From Keithomyces neogunnii (taxonomy: Eukaryota > Ascomycota > Sordariomycetes > Hypocreales > Clavicipitaceae): a stretch of 64,000 nucleotides of DNA. Numbering within the stretch: position 1 is the first letter of the stretch; every line of letters begins with the position of its first letter. The stretch is taken from positions 2,480,001 to 2,544,000 of the forward strand of contig JAIOWQ010000001.1 in assembly GCA_020975405.1 (NCBI GenBank). The letters are read 5' to 3'. The notes beneath the pieces were generated by a model that worked only from the letters and a program-made list of their open reading frames with translations, ran no database searches and was not told the DNA's origin. Of the stretch, positions 24,447 through 36,263 are shown in pieces. Position numbers and translations under genes: made by a program.

Positions 24447-25917
24447 GTTGGGCCCGTGGCGATGAAAGCGACAAGTCGGCGCGGTGTCGCCATGCGCGGT
24501 AAGATGCGCTCGCGTAGGGCCGGACCGGGGGGTATTGGAGCGGTCACAACGTCATGGGTCGAAAGAGCGGTAACAATATAGATGGAGGGTGTTGTTTCGC
24601 GACGATCGAGATGAAGGTGGTGGTGCTTTGATGGATCGCGACCGGTGCGATTTGTCGGCAGATCAAGAGGTGAGGTTGAGGATTTGGGGAGAGCGTGGTA
24701 CCGTTCCCCTTCCCGAAGTGGGATTTCTCCCAGCCTTGGACGTGCTAGGTCAGTAGGTACCAAGGTAGACTGGGGCACTGGACGGCCACGTCGAGTACCT
24801 CGTCTCCCTCGCAGCAGGCACAAAAGGGTGGTCCTGTTGGCAGCAGCGACAATAGACAATAGTACGATATCGGCAATGAAATGGGTGCATCAAGCAGATT
24901 ATTGCAAGATTTCTCTGGTCAGGCGGTAGATTGCACGAAACAACAGAAATTCTATCTAGTTGCCGAATGATGCTGATGCGCCCCCTCCCACCCCCGAACA
25001 GCCAGTGCAGGTCCGAAAAGCACGTACCAGCCGATCTCAGGTACCCCCGGCGGTGGCTCCCCATGGGCGCGAACCCGCCCATTTCTGCCTGTTGGGTCTT
25101 CTGGTGGCGGTCATGAGATGTGTCACGTGATGTGCACCCCGGCTTCAGAACAGGCTCAGAAAGCTCCGTGTTTGACCACAGCAGAAGTTGTAAATATCAT
25201 GTCTACGGAGTAGGGAGTACTGGTTTCAATGTTAACAGAAACGTGCGTCGCCGTGACACAGCCAGAAGACAAAACATCTTTGCGCCGCAGAGCTGATGCT
25301 AGAAACCCCATGTCGAGCAGCGCATCACAGGGAACACACTGTCTACACTGTCTACGCTCTACTAATGTGGCTGGCCACTCATGTGCACAGCCATGTCTGT
25401 GCAAATAGTGCTGGCGCAATCACAGCCATGAAATCATGGGGCGTTGTACAGCCAGAGAGCCGTCTAGCCCACAACAAGGTTGCTTGCGGCACCCTGACTA
25501 TTCCACGTCAAGGAGGTGTTCACGTCTTCCACGTTCAAATCCACAGGCAACATTGAATCCACAAGCAGCCCACAAGCGTCTATTCCCTGCTAGCTGCTTG
25601 GCCCTTCATTCAGCTGACGCCCACGCCCACGCCCAACGATAATTTCTGCTGGCTCCCAGCTTACGCTTGGCGATTCCACAGCTTCAAGTCTCAGCTTCGA
25701 GGGCCAACCTGAGTCGCGGTTCACTCGGCCTCCTCCCCATCACTTGGCCATCAACGACGGCTCGCGCAAGCTACGTAGCTTTGCACCGACCACCAGCCAT
25801 ATCCCACAAGACTCGTTGGACTACTGCTCAGCAGTTAACTTGCAAAGCGAATTGCCTTGATTCATCCGGCGTCTTGATTTTCATTTGGCTCGGCCTCCTT
25901 TTGGGGCATCTAGCGCT
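24447..25917. other. Divergent intergenic region (SPT7 / VanZ-like gene)
   Basis: A 1.47-kb region between divergent genes. It includes an E-box-like CACGTG at 25124-25129 and a TACGGAGTA palindrome-like 9-mer at 25204-25212. No coding sequence recognised. Confidence 0.55.
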
Positions 25918-26606
25918 ATGCGAATACGTCTGCCTTTTGCCGGTACCTCTTCCCATACTCTGAACCAACCCAACATGGTGGCTCGACAACTAATTGGCTT
26001 GTGTCCGTCTTGCTAGGTGTCTTCCTGCTTTTGCTCTTTGTATCAGCATATGTCGGTCTTACCAAACTCCAGCTCGGCCAATATGTCAACGACAAGGTCT
26101 TGCACACTGTGACCTTCTTCCTGCTTACAATTGTGTTTTACTGGATCGTCGACACAAACCGCCGCAGAACCTTGAACATGACGCTGGTGGTTTGCACGCT
26201 CTGCCTTGGCGTGGGCTCTGAATTCCTACAAAGTTTCCTTCCCAACGACCGCGATTTCGACTTGTATGACATCGTGGCCAATATTGTGGGCAGCTTAGTT
26301 GGTCTAGGCTTGTGCTCATGGTATCACAAGCGCATGTTGGAACGCAAGAGGCAGCGCAAATCGTACAATGCTGTTCCAGGAGAAGAGACGGAGGATATAG
26401 AATTGGGCAATGGTCAAGAAAGTGGCATCATCGATACTGGCTTATCTAGAGATCGCACACTGGAGGAAGAAGTGGACAACTGGGACGAAAATGCTCCAGA
26501 TGATTGGGATGAAGAGGAAGCGTCCGGGCCGTCAGCTCCCCCCGTCCTCAGTAGTAAAGAGCCTGAGACGGTTGATATTGGCGATGCGAAAAAGCGCACC
26601 GACTAA
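25918..26606 (+). CDS. VanZ-like domain membrane protein
   Basis: Small membrane protein of unknown function with a VanZ-like fold. Exons are 25918-25942 and 26017-26606 (204 residues). The first coding exon is only 25 bases (MRIRLPFA plus one base); the 74-bp intron has a gtacct donor, ctaat branch site and tgctag acceptor. Hydrophobic segments lie at about residues 9-22, 37-52, 60-75 and 86-101. Between them are conserved short loops (NDKVLHTVTFF, DLYDIVANIVGSLVG). The C-terminal 95 residues are hydrophilic and acidic (for example NWDENAPDDWDEEEA), probably cytosolic. The only other in-frame start is a GTG inside the intron, which is not credible in a eukaryote, so the tiny first exon decides the start. 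Confidence 0.82.
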
Positions 26607-27377
26607 TCCTTGTCGTCTTTGCATTGAATGAAACGAGTGTTTGGCGAGCGGATCAGGCATAGCAATGGAGATACCGTTGGGGCTTTTGGCGTTTATTGCA
26701 GCTACTATACCTATAGTCGGCGAGTTATGAGTATACGTGTACGTTATAACATTATATACCTTTTGCCAGTCCTTGTTCAATGTTTGACCTGTCTGCTGGA
26801 AGCTTTCTTTGTGTAAAAGGGAGAATGCGAGGTTGCGTCCTTGTATCGACCAGGACACAAAAATATAACGACGATCCCGGGCCAGTATGTCTTGATAACA
26901 CCTCCCCGCCGATGCCATCGCATAATAACGAAGGTTGATGAGCTCTGGCTACGACAGTCCACAATCTTGGCGTGACAATCGTCACAGTTTGATTGACAAC
27001 CTCCTTAGATTTTGAAATGTCCACGGTGTCGAAGGGCTAGGAAGAAGAAAATGCTGGAGAGTAACACAGAGTTAACAATTCATGAGAACTTTCTATACAA
27101 GATACATCCATTAAAATATAATTCCGGCATCTAATTCTGCGTGTGCCTTTGGAGACAAAATATCCTGGCCCCTTTTTGCAAGAATGATACTAGGATCGCA
27201 GCTTGCAGCCATGTTCCCCACAGTAGCTCTGGATGCGACAGCCCCTCGGTGAAAGGTACCCCACCTTGACCTGCGCACCGAGGTGAGTGCCAGCCCACTG
27301 ATGAAAGTCGTTCTTCGCAGGTGGGCATCTTCCACGCTGCAAGACTTATCTGCTAGAAGGGAAGACAGCCAGCAAAG
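26607..27377. other. Intergenic region before prefoldin subunit 3
   Basis: A 771-bp tandem (head-to-tail) intergenic region with the 3' flank of the VanZ-like gene and the promoter of the prefoldin gene. Nothing else recognised. Confidence 0.6.
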
Positions 27378-28313
27378 ATGGCAAGCACAGGCAAGGCCCC
27401 AGCATCAAGGTAAGATGGTAATGAATTTTCGCATAATTGGAATAATGTCGCACAGCTCACACGGTATCGCACTCCAGCAGCAACGATGAGACCTCTACCA
27501 ACCCGCGCGGCATTCCGTACGCCCCTTTCGTGGACAAGGTTGAGGACTATGTCGCTACACGAGATGATGTCGAGCCCACATTGCGAAGTTTCCAGGAGAT
27601 GATCTCGTGAGTTTTCTCCTGTGGCGCCAGGCCATCGGCGTCGGGTCGGAAAGCAGCTTCCAGTAACACAATGTCCCGCAGAAAATACCAGTTCATGGAA
27701 ATGAACCTTCAGCGCCGAATGGCTGGTCTAAAGGACAAGATACCTGAAATTCAAAAGACGCTAGACACAGTCAAGTTCCTGAAGCTAAGAAAGGTATCAA
27801 ATGTTGAGTCTGGAGAGCTTCGTTCCCTTGACTGACCCGGGGATGCTGCAGGATGAAACCGAACCCATAGAGACGACATTCGAGCTCAACGAGACGCTAT
27901 ATTCAAGGGCGAACATCCCTGCCACCGATGAGGTTTACATTTGGCTAGGAGTGCGTGCGGTCGATGACAAGCCAAATAGTTCTATCGATACTGACGGTGC
28001 TACACCTAGGCCAATGTGATGCTTTCATACCCCGTAGATGAAGCTCAGACTCTGCTGAGTTCAAAACTAGCCACAGCACAAACAAGCTTGTCGCACTGCG
28101 AAGAGGATTTGGACTTCTTACGGGAACAGATCACTGTAAGCATTGTCATGTACGGTCATCTACTAAGACGACTCAATCTAACGAGCTTTCCAGACCATGG
28201 AGGTTGCTACAGCGAGGGTGTATAATTGGGAAGTCGTACAAAAGCGAAAAGACAAGTCTGAGGAGGAGAGCAACGAAAAGTCTGGTGACAAGGCGACTTC
28301 ACCTAGTTCTTGA
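27378..28313 (+). CDS. Prefoldin subunit 3 (Gim2/VBP1-like)
   Basis: Alpha-type subunit of the hexameric prefoldin chaperone, which delivers unfolded actin and tubulin to the CCT chaperonin. Six exons: 27378-27409, 27478-27606, 27682-27793, 27852-27950, 28010-28135 and 28194-28313 (205 residues). The five introns are 58-75 bp. Landmarks are IPYAPFVDKVEDYV near residue 21, a long coiled coil (KYQFMEMNLQRRMAGLKDKI), the central hairpin with ELNETLYSRANI and WLGANVMLSYP, and the second coiled coil (SHCEEDLDFLREQITTMEVATARVYNWEV). All joins restore family sequence. The second exon has a tandem NAGNAG acceptor (cagcag at 27475-27480), so the protein may vary by one Ser near residue 12. The charged tail is of low complexity. 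Confidence 0.92.
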
Positions 28314-28669
28314 GGTTCGCTTGTGGTCGGGATGGATGAGGCCAGTTTACGACCTGAGGGTACCAGATGAATCTACCTAGAATCTAGCCGTTTCAAGGCA
28401 AAAAAAAAAAAAAAATCGAGCCATATTAAAGCACTTTTCCATTTACTTCGCCCCCTGTTTTCTGGATTTTATTGTATTCTTATACGTCCTGGTCTCCCGG
28501 GTAGTACTATGCCCCGTTTTTCGCATTCACCCAATTACTGCATGGATGCCCCATACTTTTTTTTGTCATGTTCTGAGCTTCAATGCCAACTGTTTTCAAA
28601 GAGCTACAAACAATTGCTACCATGACGACACAATCAATGCCACTGAAATTGCTGAAATTATGAGGAGGC
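28314..28669. other. Short intergenic region with poly-A tract
   Basis: Holds a run of 16 A at 28400-28415 and the promoter of the next gene. No gene seen. Confidence 0.6.
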
Positions 28670-31642
28670 ATGCTGAGAAATGCAGCAAAGGAGCTTGAAC
28701 GACGGCGGCCCATGCCGCCTCGAGCGCTCCAACACGCCCTGGTATGACGTCCTATTGCGCTGGCATTGGGGGACAGTAGGCTAATCTTCCTCGTACCATT
28801 GCAGGGTTTCAATCGTTTCCTATCCCAAAGCTGCCACCTCCGTACGGCTGGCGCTGCGGCGGCGCATAATATAGCATACTCGAGATCTTGGGTCGGTTCA
28901 GGTCCGCCTGACCGCGACCAAAACAAAAATGTTCGGGCTGGCAACGCCCCGATTTCCAGACAGAAGCTGCAACATGTGCCATCAGAGGCGCCAAAACGTC
29001 GCGCTCGACCTGGTGGTGCTAGATTACCGAGACCAGCAAACACTCAAAATCCCGCGAGACCGTTACTGGAACATATGACAGCAAGTCAACTGCTCGAGAA
29101 GGTCTTGGGAGGAAGCGCTTGTGCGCATATTTGGAAGAAAAGGATCGCCAAGTTCCGGACCCTACGACTGCCCGTTCTTCTCCTGCAGGAAATCATACGG
29201 CAAGAGGGGCTCCAGTCAGAAGATGGGAGTGAGTTATCGGAGCTTGTTCCGACACCAGAGGAAATTGCAACCATCTTCAAACACCCGTCTCTGGCTGGCC
29301 ATACCCGGGAAGCAATAGAGCAGTATGTATACGTTCTGCGGGGCCATAACGATGAGGAAAGGTGCAAGAGGTATCTGGAGAGTTCTACTCCCATCCCGCT
29401 GTTCATATTTCACTTCCTGATGCGACCGTTTTCCAACATTAATGATACGGACACATTGTACAAAATGATTGAGTCGGCCCACGCGTATTACGACAGCATC
29501 AGGATAGGGGAAACAGCACCGGTCAAAAACATCAACAGCCACCGTCAAGGCGGGAGAGGGATGGACAAGATACTATCTATTGACCGAGCCAATTTTGTCT
29601 TGATCATCAGATTGTTGGTTTACCACTGCCACCGCCTTGAGCCTAGATTCGTCGTGAAGCTGGCTGATATAGCTGCGCAATACATCCGAAATATGTCGAC
29701 GTCTCCCGAAGAAGAGAGGAAAACGCACATTGCACAGTGCGACCTATTTAATGGATGTTTGCAGATATTACGACCTCAGCCCCGCGCCCAAGTAGCTCAG
29801 AGAACTACTCCCAATGCTTATTTTTGGGAAGGGCAAAGAATTCTCTTGTCAATGTCAGCAAGTCTTCCGAAACCGCTGCTTGTTGATAGAGATGGATTTC
29901 GGGCGATCCGGGACGTGCTGTCCGGGCAGCCGAAAAATTCCACGGAAGCTCATAGCTCGGCACGGCACGCACCCAGTTGGCCACCGTATCTGCAACCCGG
30001 GCATGGGATGGACGAACGGGCTGACCCGGAAGATAATTGGAGTCGCGCTGTCAGTGCCGGTATGCTCATGCAGGAAGCCGGGTTTGCCAAAGACGAGACC
30101 GACGATGCGGTAGACATATTGCAAGGCATGTCGGTGGACGGGACTCCCACAATTCAACAAAGAGGCATGGTTTCCAAAGGCCGAAAAGTTGGCGTGTGGG
30201 AGGCATCTATCCGCGCCACACGGAATGCGCAAGAAGCCTGGGACCGGTTCCGACACCCACCGGAAGAAGGTATGCGTCCGGGATTGGAACAGTATACAGC
30301 AATGTTTGAAAAGCTAGTGCTGCGCGAAGTTGAGCCAGACAGCGGCTTGTTGCCCGGAGACAAGGCCTTGAACTTTCCTACCCAGAACGAAGCAAATTTG
30401 GCCGAGTTTGAAAGAGCACGCCTCAGGCCGCCCAGCATATCTGAGCTCTACCAGCACATGAGACTCAACGGTGTTCAACCCAAAGGTCCCTGTCTTTGTA
30501 TCCTGGTTGCCAATGCTGCATCTTTAGATACAGCGCACCAATATTTACGAGATAGCACTGAAAAGGGGCGCGTCACTCGGACACTGGTAGCCGATGAACC
30601 GGATCCAGGATCATTGAAATTGGTGCCGATTGGTCTTTTTGCTGCATACATCCAGGTTTGCTTGCGTGTACAAGGCTGGCATGGGAGTAACCAGCTCAAG
30701 CGCGTCATACGCCTCGCGGAATCAAGGTTGAGTCTTGAGCGGTCCCGATGGGTTCCGTTCATATGGGGCATAATCTTGAAGGAGCTGTCGCAACACCACA
30801 AGGCCCTGGGTATTTCACTACAGCAGCAACTGGATTTAATGTTGAGAGTGACGCATACTATTGAGAAGGTGGATGGGCTACAGTTGGCGACATTTAGCCA
30901 GTTTAGCAAGGGCGTTCGGAAAGCCACACGTCGACAGCTGAATCGACTATTCAGCATAGAGACCGAAGACCAGGATGTCAGGGAGAACCCATTAGTCCAG
31001 ACGCTCTACTATGGGGCCCCTATGGAAGAAGCAGGTGTCGACCACAAAAGTGAGCGTCGGTTGGCAAGCGAACCGAGACACAAAGATACATGGACTCTGC
31101 CGCCGACTGAAATACCACTCTTGGAAGAGGCCAGGCGGCGACTGAAAGAAATGTTCTGGACATTGGCACGGAAAGAGCATCATGCTCAAGCACATCTTGA
31201 AGGCTACCAAATTTCTCAGCTGGAAACCATGGATTCTAGGAAAGACGTCGTCCGCAGCCACCATGCCCATGAATACATGCTGACCTTGGCATATCTCGGG
31301 GCCTTTGAAGAAATGGGAAGGCTGCTCGAGTGGCTAATACAACAATGGGGGCGATCCGAGGTGGTTTCTGCAATGGGCGATATGGACGAGGTTCCGCCTC
31401 ACGCAGATTTTTTCGAGACGCTCTGCGTCTTTCGGTTGGTGGCGGAGCCGATTCTGGGAATAGAAAGGGTCGCGACGCTCTTGCGAAGGATGACTGATTC
31501 CCGATTGAACTGGGCCTGGCCGGACGACAAGGCAGTCGAAGCCTATACCGAAATACACAATGACGAATCCATCGGCACATTGCGGCGAGTGGTAGAATTG
31601 GCAAGGGTTGGGGGTAAAGGTGCTCGCCGCACGACGGTCTAG
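28670..31642 (+). CDS. Large conserved-type protein, probably mitochondrial, function unknown
   Basis: I do not recognise a named family with confidence. Exons are 28670-28741 and 28805-31642 (969 residues); the 63-bp intron has a gtatga donor, gctaat branch site and gcag acceptor. The first exon gives MLRNAAKELERRRPMPPRAL, an Arg-rich N-terminus fitting a mitochondrial presequence; the longer open frame starts only at a TTG, so the spliced ATG is preferred. The body is rich in amphipathic helices without membrane segments and has blocks resembling degenerate helical repeats, for example ISELYQHMRLNGVQPKGP (about residue 595) and HEYMLTLAYLGAFEEMGRLL (about residue 840). That pattern recalls fungal PPR-like mitochondrial RNA proteins, but this is an inference. 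A search against PPR profiles would decide it. Confidence 0.8.
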
Positions 31643-33467
31643 ACACAGACCCGTGGAGAGGAGGCTGGGGGAAAGCAAGCTGAGGCTGGGAATATGGTAC
31701 AATGTTGCGCTGCCCCACGAAAGAACCAGAAACACGGCTTGTTTCAGGCCGAAGAAGCGAGAGGTCTCGCCTGAACCGGGCAGCGTTGAATGGACCGCGC
31801 GGACAAAGTATCAGCGGTCAGGAAGACGGGCGGCTATTGCGTGGATGTAAGATTAAGATGAAAGCAGCAAGGTCTGGACGACTAGCAACCAATAAATGAT
31901 ACCCATGTGTCTATCAGCAGCGTTGAGATGCTCTCTGAACAGCCCGCATACGCCTGCATGCATCGAAGCGTAAAAAGAAAGAATGAAAGAAAGAAATGCG
32001 GGCCTGAAAGACGGTTAGAAGGAGGCTTGTGCATGGACAGGATTGAACTGCAAGACATGAATAATATGCCGGATGCCGGAGTGGCGTTCATGCAGGGCTG
32101 CTGATAGAGACTGACAGTGGGCAGACTGGGCGGAAGCCTGCCAATGAGGAGGCGGGGGAGTGTGAAATGGTTCAATGTTGCCTTGTACGGAAAGTCGGCA
32201 TGAGAGCAAACAAAAGAACAAAGGAAGAAAGCACAATGGGGAGGAACAGAGCAGCATCACGGACATGGCCGCACATGTTCGCACACGTTCAGAACAAGAC
32301 TTCCTCTGAATGGTCAACATTGAACGTTTACGCCATGCACTGCCCTGGCTTCTGGTGCGCCAGATGCAGGTTCCGTTGGAGCAACGATTGGCTGTCGACG
32401 CCTCACGCCCAACTTTAGAACATGGCGGCTGCGCACAGTTGCCACCCATATGGCAGCAAGATGACTTGTTTTTTCTTTCACCTTCTTCTCCCTCCCATTG
32501 AGCCGCGCGGATGCAGCCCTTTAATGTTCACCTTCCGGCGATCCTGCACCATTCATCCGCCTACTGGCTGCTGGCGTTTCCTGGCGTGGTCCGGCTTGTT
32601 CTCCCCCAGCCGTATTATGCCCCCATGCATTGGCCATGATTTGCCATGATTTGCCATTTGATTCCGCCCAGGGCAGGGCACCATCCCAGGCCGTCTCCGT
32701 CATGTTGGTCCAATTTGACTAGTTTGGTTGGCCCAGCGGCTCCCGGGTTCGCGAACATTGAAAGAGAAGCCACGAGCCCAACATTTCCCGCGTGCATGCA
32801 TGCAGAATACAAAACGAACCAACCGTGTCATTCACTTCCACATGCATCATATCTTTTTCCACGGACTGCCTAGTATTTTCTTTGTCAGTTTTGTCCTGAC
32901 CAGTCGTTCGTTTGCTGTTCAGGGCCTCTTCTCATCTTCCAGAGTACCAAGTAGTTTGTTTTTGCTCGCTCCTGGTCCCTGGATATACCTGCTTTATCAC
33001 ATTCTTTGTTTGACAACCTCATCTCCTTTTCCTCTATTTCATCCCACGCCTTTTCTGTGCTACCTTCTGTCTCACCTTATTGCAATCTTGAATCATTTTC
33101 TTCCCACTATTGCACGCTGGTCGGCCTCCCTGCTTGTTGCATCCGCTCCCACGTCGTCTTCCCTTTGTTCCACCACACCATCACAGCTGCGAGTTTCTTG
33201 CTCAAACTTCTTTGCAACCACAAAAGAACCATTACAACCAACAACAATCGCCCCTCATTCTATTTACCACCATTTCATCTCTGCTGTACTCGAACCACGT
33301 CACTCATTCGCCGCAGCACCTGACTTTGCTGCCCTGTTGATTGCTCGCGATTCGAGCGCCCCTGCAATCTTTAATCTTCAAGCCGCTCTCAACTTGCACC
33401 TGATTACAATACGTTGTTTCGTCAGGAAGAAGAAAAAAAAGTCAGTAACCAGTAGCCAGCAGCCAGT
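31643..33467. other. Intergenic region with long C/T-rich leader
   Basis: A 1.8-kb region. The right part (about 32830-33460) is rich in C and T on the + strand and probably forms the promoter and leader of the secreted protein gene. A 304-codon open frame over 32728-33642 is low-complexity (Ser, Phe, Leu, Pro) and is best explained by the base bias. Confidence 0.6.
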
Positions 33468-35587
33468 ATGCGTTTCAAGGTGCATTTCGTGGCCGCGGCG
33501 TATTTTCTTCTGTTTCGTCAAAATGCCCAGGCTGGTCCTATTAGACGGGCATCTAATTTGTAGGTTGGCAAAAATTCGAGACGGCGTCGAGATGCAACAT
33601 CGACCAATGATTTGCAACTGGGCTAATTTGGTCTTGACATAGATTTCCGCGCGATGATTTCACGACTCCCACCGACGGGCCGGTCTTGACTAAGTACGCG
33701 ACCTATTCGTATTGATGGCACATGTTTACCGTTGAGAATGGCGAGACTAACTGGAACTGTAGCTTGAATCCTTCGACGAGCCCTTCCACGCCGCCCACAA
33801 GCTTCATTTCACAAACCCTCTCAGGGCCAACTTCTTTGCCGGATTCTTTGGTGACAACTTCGAGCTCTACCACCCTGGTAGACCAGCCAACCAGCAATCC
33901 AACCTCGATCCCCTTGACAGTTATTCCCATCATGGATACCACAACTACAGCCTCGCAATCAAGCCAGACGACGAAGACGGAATCCTCAGGATCAGATACA
34001 TACGCCAGCGGCTCAGCACCTCCCGTTACTAGTCAAACAAGCCTTGTGTCTACAGGTCTCGGGACTCCTCAGTCGTCCACGGCGGCAGGTGGCACGATAC
34101 CGACGAGTGTTAATTCTGTTGCGACAACCACCAGCCTGCCCACAGTAAACACAGGCTTACCAACAGCGACTACCTCTCTGCCAATGGTGACTACGTCTCT
34201 ATCAACGACACCGACTCTTGATGTGGTCTCAACGTCAGCATCTGCCCCAATCTCTGGTACAAGCACCAACACGAAGCCAACGACGCTGCCACCGTACTTT
34301 GTCACAGATCCAATCACATCATCGTCAATATCGTCATCTCCATCATCAACTGTGACTACCTATCCATTCTTCAGAAACACGACTAGGGTGCAATCTACCA
34401 CAATATATGGTGGTCCTACGACTGTCATTGGCCCTTCTTCGAGACCATCAACAACTTCCAGGACACAGTCCCCCATATATTCAACAACCGTGCCAATATT
34501 GACTCCATCTTCGCTTTCCCTGACCACAACGGCTACCACACTACCTACCCCGTATCCTGGTCCTGGTAGCTCAATCACAGGTCCAAATCCGACTACTACA
34601 CCAGGTGATGGAATGACAACTGGTGCGTCTGCGCCTCCAACAGTTTCCCCGACTGGCGATACCTCCCCCATCTCCCAATCGACGGTACCACTCTCGTCTC
34701 CCGAGACAATAACGACATCTATTGTCCCGAAAGCGCCGTCGACATATTCTCCATCGACCACCAGCCAGCCACCAATTTCAAGCCTCAAACCAACCACGTC
34801 GCCCTCAGGCACCGTCACAATAGCCCCGACTGGCCCGCCCAATGGCAAGATCCCAACCGCAATTACCACCTTCCCAACAGCTACAACAACCGTCCCGGCA
34901 GCTATCTATGAATCGAACCTCGCGGACGCCAAAGACCTCAATCGCCTCTTCTCCTCACTCAGTCCCAGCTCCGCCTGCGAAGGCACCCAGGCAGCCTGTA
35001 TATCTGGCAAACTAGCCATGTGCTCCAACGGCGCCTTCCTTCTCGAAGCTTGTCCCACGGCGGAACAGTGCTACGCATTGCCAATGGTGAATGTGCAAGG
35101 TGTAAAACTCGGCTGTTATAGTCCAGTTTTCGCAGAAGGCGTTCTTGGTGGCCTCGGTGGTGCCCCTAGCACGTCGTCGACCGGGTCAACAAAGCCTCTG
35201 ATTACACGCACGCTATACGTCACTGTAACAGATGATCCTTCCCCGTCTACAACGCCTGCTCTGCTTCCAGACACCACAACTCCCAGCCCTCCTCCTCCCG
35301 TCAACTCCCCTGCCACTGAGCCAAGCCAAGTAGTCATTACGCAGACTTTGAGCCAGCCTACTGGTGTCCCGCCGCAAAACCAGTCCAGACTGAAGCTTCT
35401 GCCTCTTCCCGACGGGTCAACATCTCCCATTATACGAGAAACTATAGACAAGGACACTGCTGTAGCCGACAAAGGCACACCAAGGACTACCGTCGTCAAC
35501 GATGGTACGCCTACGGTGTCGGTGTTTTTTACTGTCACGGTGACGGACAAGCAGAAGGAGACTGTGACTGTGACACAGGGGAATTAA
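33468..35587 (+). CDS. Secreted Ser/Thr/Pro-rich protein with CBM19-like Cys module
   Basis: Probable extracellular or wall-associated mucin-like glycoprotein. Exons are 33468-33559, 33643-33693 and 33763-35587 (655 residues). The introns (83 and 69 bp; branch sites gctaat and actaac) are essential: only with them does a signal peptide appear (MRFKVHFVAAAYFLLF, cleavage likely after QAQA-type residues near 22), followed by RRASNLFPRDD, then the Ser/Thr/Pro-rich body (about residues 48-445), a likely heavily O-glycosylated stalk. At about residues 450-498 lies a compact six-Cys module (ACEGTQAACISGKLAMC, then CPTAEQCYALP and GVKLGC) resembling chitin-binding CBM19. A second Thr/Pro-rich stretch follows. 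The C-terminus is hydrophilic and lacks a GPI-anchor signal. Chitin binding is inferred. Confidence 0.82.
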
Positions 35588-36263
35588 CGATTATCCAGTT
35601 TTCGTAAATTGCCTTGGTTCAAATTCTAGAAGGAACATAATGTACATGTGCATATATATAGTCCAAGGGTAAAGATGAACACTTTACGAAACTTGGACTT
35701 TTTCAAAGATCTAAAAGGGTGGCATAATTGATATTCATTACATCATTTTCTTCCTTGGGATAGTTTCAGGCATCTTTCTGAAGAATCATTATATTATTCA
35801 AGGCTGGTTCTCCTTATTGTCAGGTGTTGTACCATGTTCGAATTATGCTGTGAAGGATTCTTTGCATTGCGGTGGAAGAAGTCTATGGTTCACTTTATTC
35901 ATGCTTGGCCATTTATCAAATATACCCTGCCGAGATTCTCTTTTTTGTCTGTATGCCCTTGACCCATCTATGCTCCCGCTAAGCAATATTCAAACAAAAC
36001 AAGTAAAGCCTCCGGGCCAGCGAAAAAAGGCCGTAGAAAACAAAACTTATACATCGACCAAGCGAATACAAACACTGTTGCCAAACGCAATCTCTAGTAA
36101 ATGTTTGCCAAACGAAAAAGAAATTTTTTGCAAACTCGATGCTGTGCTCAGCACAGCTGCCCAAGACCAACGTGTTTCAGATATCCCTGCGCGTGCGGAC
36201 CCTGCGCAGCGCCTCTTGATACCCATGACCCAAACGCCTCAAATGCCAAGCCTTCCAAAGTTG
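35588..36263. other. Convergent intergenic region (secreted protein / PTP)
   Basis: A 676-bp AT-rich region with the 3' ends of two converging genes. No gene recognised. Confidence 0.6.

Noticed and set aside
32728..33642. 304-codon open frame rich in Ser, Phe, Leu and Pro
   Set aside because: It lies in pyrimidine-rich leader DNA, has low-complexity composition and no family features, and overlaps the supported first exon of the secreted protein in another frame.
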